This document shows, piece after piece, positions 60,573 through 64,000 of a stretch of 64,000 nt of DNA. The translations under genes were made by a program, and so were the position numbers. The notes under the pieces are model-generated. The model was not told the origin of the DNA. It ran no database searches and was given only the letters and a program-made list of their open reading frames with translations. Every line of letters begins with the position of its first letter. Positions within the stretch are counted from its first letter, which is position 1. Source of the DNA: Pterois miles (lineage: Eukaryota > Chordata > Actinopteri > Perciformes > Scorpaenidae); assembly GCA_947000775.1 (NCBI GenBank), contig CAMQGK010000647.1:295001-359000 (forward strand), in the 5' to 3' direction.

Positions 60573-60720
60573 TTAATTTGCATGAACATGTCAAAATGAA
60601 CAAATGCTGGTTCAACTGGTTAGATAAAATCAAACCGGTGTAAACATTTTCAAACACCATTACTATAGTAGCTGGTTTAATTCATCAGTTTTTACTGTCC
60701 TGTGGAAATTCTTGTTGCAG

Positions 60721-61072
60721 TAGGACTGCAAGATATTGAAAAAAATAGACAATTGCAATTATTTTGACTGATATTGCAACATGATTTGTGATATTAGAGG
60801 GAATCATTTTCACTGAAAAGCATATTTAAATGATTATAGTGTGGTTTTTGCAGTGATCTGTACCAAACAAAGATGTTTTAAGTCTGTAGAATATAATGTG
60901 TGGACCAGTACATATCTGATGCACCAAAATATTTAATTTAAAAAAAGGTATTTTCACTCATTTCACCTTCGACAAATATTGCAATTTCCTCTTCATCCTC
61001 CAATTTGAAAATTGCAGTAGGCCATATTGCGATTTTGATAAAATTTAGATTTTTTATTTGCGTGCAGCCCTA
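60721..61072 (+). mobile_element. MITE family C with TAGG(A/G)CTGCA termini
   Basis: It begins TAGGACTGCAAGATATTG and ends CGTGCAGCCCTA, an imperfect inverted terminus. The interior has 'gatattgcaacatgatttgt' and 'attgcagtaggccatattgc', a block typical of a frequent teleost repeat. No clean 8-bp target duplication was found. Confidence 0.65.
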
Positions 61073-61889
61073 ATTTGTCGCACATTTCTTAATGTCATGT
61101 GTTGTGAGTTTGGAAAAGTGTTTCTAGGTTTGCTTGTGCTTAATGTATTTGCAGATGTATTTTTCTACATGCTGCCTACGTTTAGTCGTAGTGGTGAAGA
61201 TCTTTCCCCTGTTTACTTGCCTGTTTAAGTTGCAGAGCTTAAAACACAACTAACAGTATATAAAACATTACGTCAGAGCAATGATACCATTATGTATTTC
61301 CTCAATTTTGCCACCAAGTACAGCAAATTACCAGCAAATACAAATGTTTTTTGACAGATTACTCACACATTCATTCCTTAGGACAACCACATTATTAAAA
61401 TAAATACATATTAAAAACACTTTCCTCAACTTTAAGGAACTTTTGGAATTTTTAGCATCTAATACTCAAAAGCAGATAAATACCCATTTTCCTGTGCAGA
61501 CAAGTGACCAGTCACATGTCAGCATACACATGGGTACAGTGAACTATATGATCAAACTGCACTGTAACAGCAGGCAGGAGGCAGCAGGAGAAACCTGAAT
61601 CAGGTACAATCAGGGATGTACCGAACCCACCTGAAGTGTAAATATACTCGCCTTTTTCGAGCAATACAAATCTTTGAGATTATTTTGTCATTATTGCTAT
61701 TATTTGAAAATGAAAATACAGACTTGGTATTTGTTTGCTTGTGGTGTGCTGCGTGTGCTTGTTTACCTCATGCGGATCAACTGCAGGCGCCGTTTCCCAT
61801 GTTTTTGTTGTTGATGTTTTTCTTGACTTCACGCTTTCTAGATTTCAGGTCCAGAGTTTTGTTTTTTTAATCCAAGTCCAAGAGGTTTG

Positions 61890-63451
61890 CTAGTGGCCGA
61901 TCAAAGAGGTCCAGTCAGGAAAGCTGTCAATCTCTCCGGTCTCGTTCAGCTGTTGGTCTCCATGTGTCAGTGTCAGCTTGTAGCGTAGACGCACCATTCG
62001 CTAAAGGAAAGAGGGAAACATGTCAGATGTTCCTATGACTACGTTATGACATACTATGCTATGTCTTTTATTCATGACATACTGTACAATGACTTTTCAT
62101 TACATGCTGTCATGTCTTTTATGACATACCGTGATATGACTTTTTCAGAACTTTTTAATGACATTTTTATGACATTATGCACAGACCTTTTATGAGTTTT
62201 TATAATTTTTCAATCACATGGGATTTTTTTTTTTGACAGACTATACACACACTGACCTCATATACTGTGACTTTATGACCAGCTATACTATGACTTGACA
62301 TTTTACTAATATGATTTAAAAAAAAAAAAAAAAAAAAGACCAAAGACAAATTTATGTCATTTTTTTTTAATCACACACTGTACTCTGAGATTTTTTATAT
62401 TACATACTACAGTATGACTTTATGGCATACAACAATTATTTTTTTATGACCTACTATACCATGTTTTTTTATAACATACTACACTATGACTTGATATTTT
62501 AATGACATACTATACAATTACTTTTAAATGAGGGGGTTTATTTCACAACAATGACCCACTAGCTGTACAATATCCTTTACTTAGTACACAACAACTTGAT
62601 TCTGATTGGTCAATCACACCATTCTATGATCTGTTATTACTTCATAGCAGACCGTTGCTATGTCTAACAGACCGTTGCTATGGAAGCAGTTCTGATCTTG
62701 GACTCTGGAGGACCATTTTGTGTGAAATTATTGATTTCTTCAGTAAGTAGTTGTGTAATAAGCAGTAATAATACAATCTAGTAATACTATATTATGACCA
62801 AGGTCTGATAACAGGCCGGTGAAATTATCAGGCCATCCGCCACCTTGGCGGACAGGAAAAACGAACAACAGAAATACCTTTAGTAAGGTTAGGGTATGAT
62901 TGGATAGAATGACACATTTGAAAGTCAGTCGTAACTGCTACATTAATAATATCAACTTTATTTATACTAAAGGGATGCTATTGGCTGTAGGATGTTATTC
63001 CTTTAGACTGAATGTCAGAAGTTCGCTGAATTCTAACAAATATCAATAAATAGATGCACACACATTTATTCACTTAAATAAAAGATCTAAGTACTTCTTC
63101 ATCCACTAATACTACACCAACAGCAGAATACAACAATACTGCACCACAATATATTAAAACAAAATCATAATTAGAAACACAGTGAAATGTGATGATTTTC
63201 ATATACAAGTACTACGTTTTATGTCGTATAAGTAAGTAGTAGTAGTAAGTTAAGTAGGGCACTAATATATAAATGTTTTAATGTAAATCTGCAGTGCTCC
63301 TCAAACTCACATTTTGAGGATTAGCCAATAGGAGGACCTGGGAGATGGTAGGCGGTGGCAGAAGAGGGTTGTAAGGAGGCAGGTGTGTCCTCGAGGCAGG
63401 CTGAAGTTTCACTAACATGGTCTTCAGGAGAAGTAATAAACTGACAGTTAG
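61890..63451 (-). CDS. GGA-family clathrin adaptor, last two exons (GAE domain, partial)
   Basis: Reading right to left, exon 63311-63451 encodes a 47-residue segment with MLVKLQPAS, LPPYNPLLPP and TISQVLLLANPQN, ending at donor gtgagt. Exon 61890-62000 follows 'tttcctttag' and encodes RMVRLRYKLTLTHGDQQLNE, then TGEIDSFPDWTSLIGH and TAG. The join is phase 0. LLLANPQ(N)..VRLRYKLT..GDQ..NE.GE(I/V)D.FP is the C-terminal GAE (gamma-ear) domain of GGA proteins. These sort ubiquitinated and mannose-6-phosphate receptor cargo at the trans-Golgi, and this domain binds accessory proteins. The acceptor of the upstream exon is uncertain (63451 assumed; a closer AG exists). Earlier exons (VHS, GAT, hinge) lie beyond 64000. 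Which GGA (1, 2 or 3) is unresolved. The single intron holds inverted satellite monomers. Confidence 0.83.
62010..62530 (-). repeat. AT satellite monomers, third locus, inverted, in the GGA intron
   Basis: Repeated 'atgacatactatactatgac'-like units are the reverse complement of the pde4a intron 15 monomer. Relative to GGA transcription they are in the same sense as in pde4a. Units are diverged and mixed with A/T runs. Confidence 0.8.
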
Positions 63452-64000
63452 CTGGGAATTCAAGTCATTAATGTTAAACAGGTCAGCACAGCTCGAACTG
63501 TTGAATGATGGAGGGATTGTTCACAACATGCCAGAGGGAGTCTGACAAATCTAAGAGGCTCCAGGTAGGGGACATCAGTAACACAATAAACTTAAACACA
63601 ATCTCTACAAAGCAGCTTGGACCCATCAGCAGTGGGTATCTGCTTGAAACACCGTCTCTACACAATAAGCGCCAACACGGAGACACTACCGGAGGAAGAT
63701 GTATCAGCTGTTGGAGCCAAACATGGTACTATATGTGAAAAGTGATATGGTCATGGATTATTATCCTTTTGGAAAAACATGAAAGAGTACTACAGACAAA
63801 ATTTACAACACTATGACAGCACAGCAGACAACTTAAATGCATGACCGCTTATGGTTCCACTTCATCTGTTAATTACTCATTCTACTGGATGTAAAAAAGT
63901 ACAATAAATACCTGTCTCAAGTTCTTTGTGAGTACAGTGACATTTCTAAGCTTTGTCCAACTGTCACAACTTATTTAAACAAAACTCATACTATAAATTA
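63452..64000. other. Right edge; expected GGA intron, no exon recognised
   Basis: The preceding GAE exon was looked for on the minus strand and not found. A block reading on the minus strand 'ggctccaacagctgatacat' and 'cttcctccggtagtgtctcc' looks like interspersed repeat rather than exon, but I could not place it. Confidence 0.4.

Noticed and set aside
63483..63738. Open frames at the right edge as an upstream GGA exon
   Set aside because: The translation does not match the part of the GAE domain that should precede MLVKLQP, and no fitting splice sites were found.

Overview
The window looks like teleost fish nuclear DNA, probably percomorph. It has vertebrate-style split genes with GT-AG introns, long CA/GT microsatellites, a tRNA-derived SINE, and many short hAT-like non-autonomous transposons of kinds common in fish. 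No bacterial, viral or organellar gene was recognised.

Four genes are supported by exon-level reading. (1) 874-1528 (+): the last two exons of an ICAM-like immunoglobulin adhesion receptor. (2) 5880-14637 (+): a complete eight-exon cdc37, the Hsp90 co-chaperone, predicted 370 aa. (3) 21432-55272 (+): a complete sixteen-coding-exon long-form cAMP phosphodiesterase 4, best called pde4a, predicted 885 aa, with UCR1, UCR2, a full catalytic site and a long acidic tail; probable 5'UTR exons lie at 19.3-21.4 kb. (4) 61890-63451 (-): the last two exons of a GGA-family clathrin adaptor (GAE domain), running off the right edge. The order ICAM - CDC37 - PDE4A matches human 19p13.2, where TYK2 lies between the ICAM cluster and CDC37. 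TYK2 is absent from this interval here, and GGA replaces KEAP1 on the far side.

The outstanding feature is pde4a intron 15 (35583-54453, 18.9 kb). It splits the catalytic domain between the invariant glutamine (Q613) and the phenylalanine clamp (F616) and is almost wholly tandem repeat. An AT-rich satellite fills about 35.6-49.1 kb. Its centre (about 37.15-46.09 kb) is a homogenised 154-bp higher-order repeat made of four related subunits, and diverged single monomers lie on both sides. One 437-bp element with terminal inverted repeats has inserted into the satellite. A purine-only GA-rich minisatellite fills about 49.1-54.0 kb. The same satellite monomer recurs 3' of pde4a (56.4-57.8 kb) and, inverted, in the GGA intron (62.0-62.5 kb).

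The remaining noncoding DNA is rich in mobile-element relics. A hAT-like MITE family is present in at least seven copies, and four of them carry a perfect DR1 nuclear-receptor site. Other relics are a nested MITE pair, a small TA-flanked MITE, SINE copies, and two minisatellite or dispersed-repeat families that each occur as an inverted pair. A cluster of five nuclear-receptor half-sites lies just upstream of the pde4a start codon. All family and domain names rest on recognition by eye; no database search was run.
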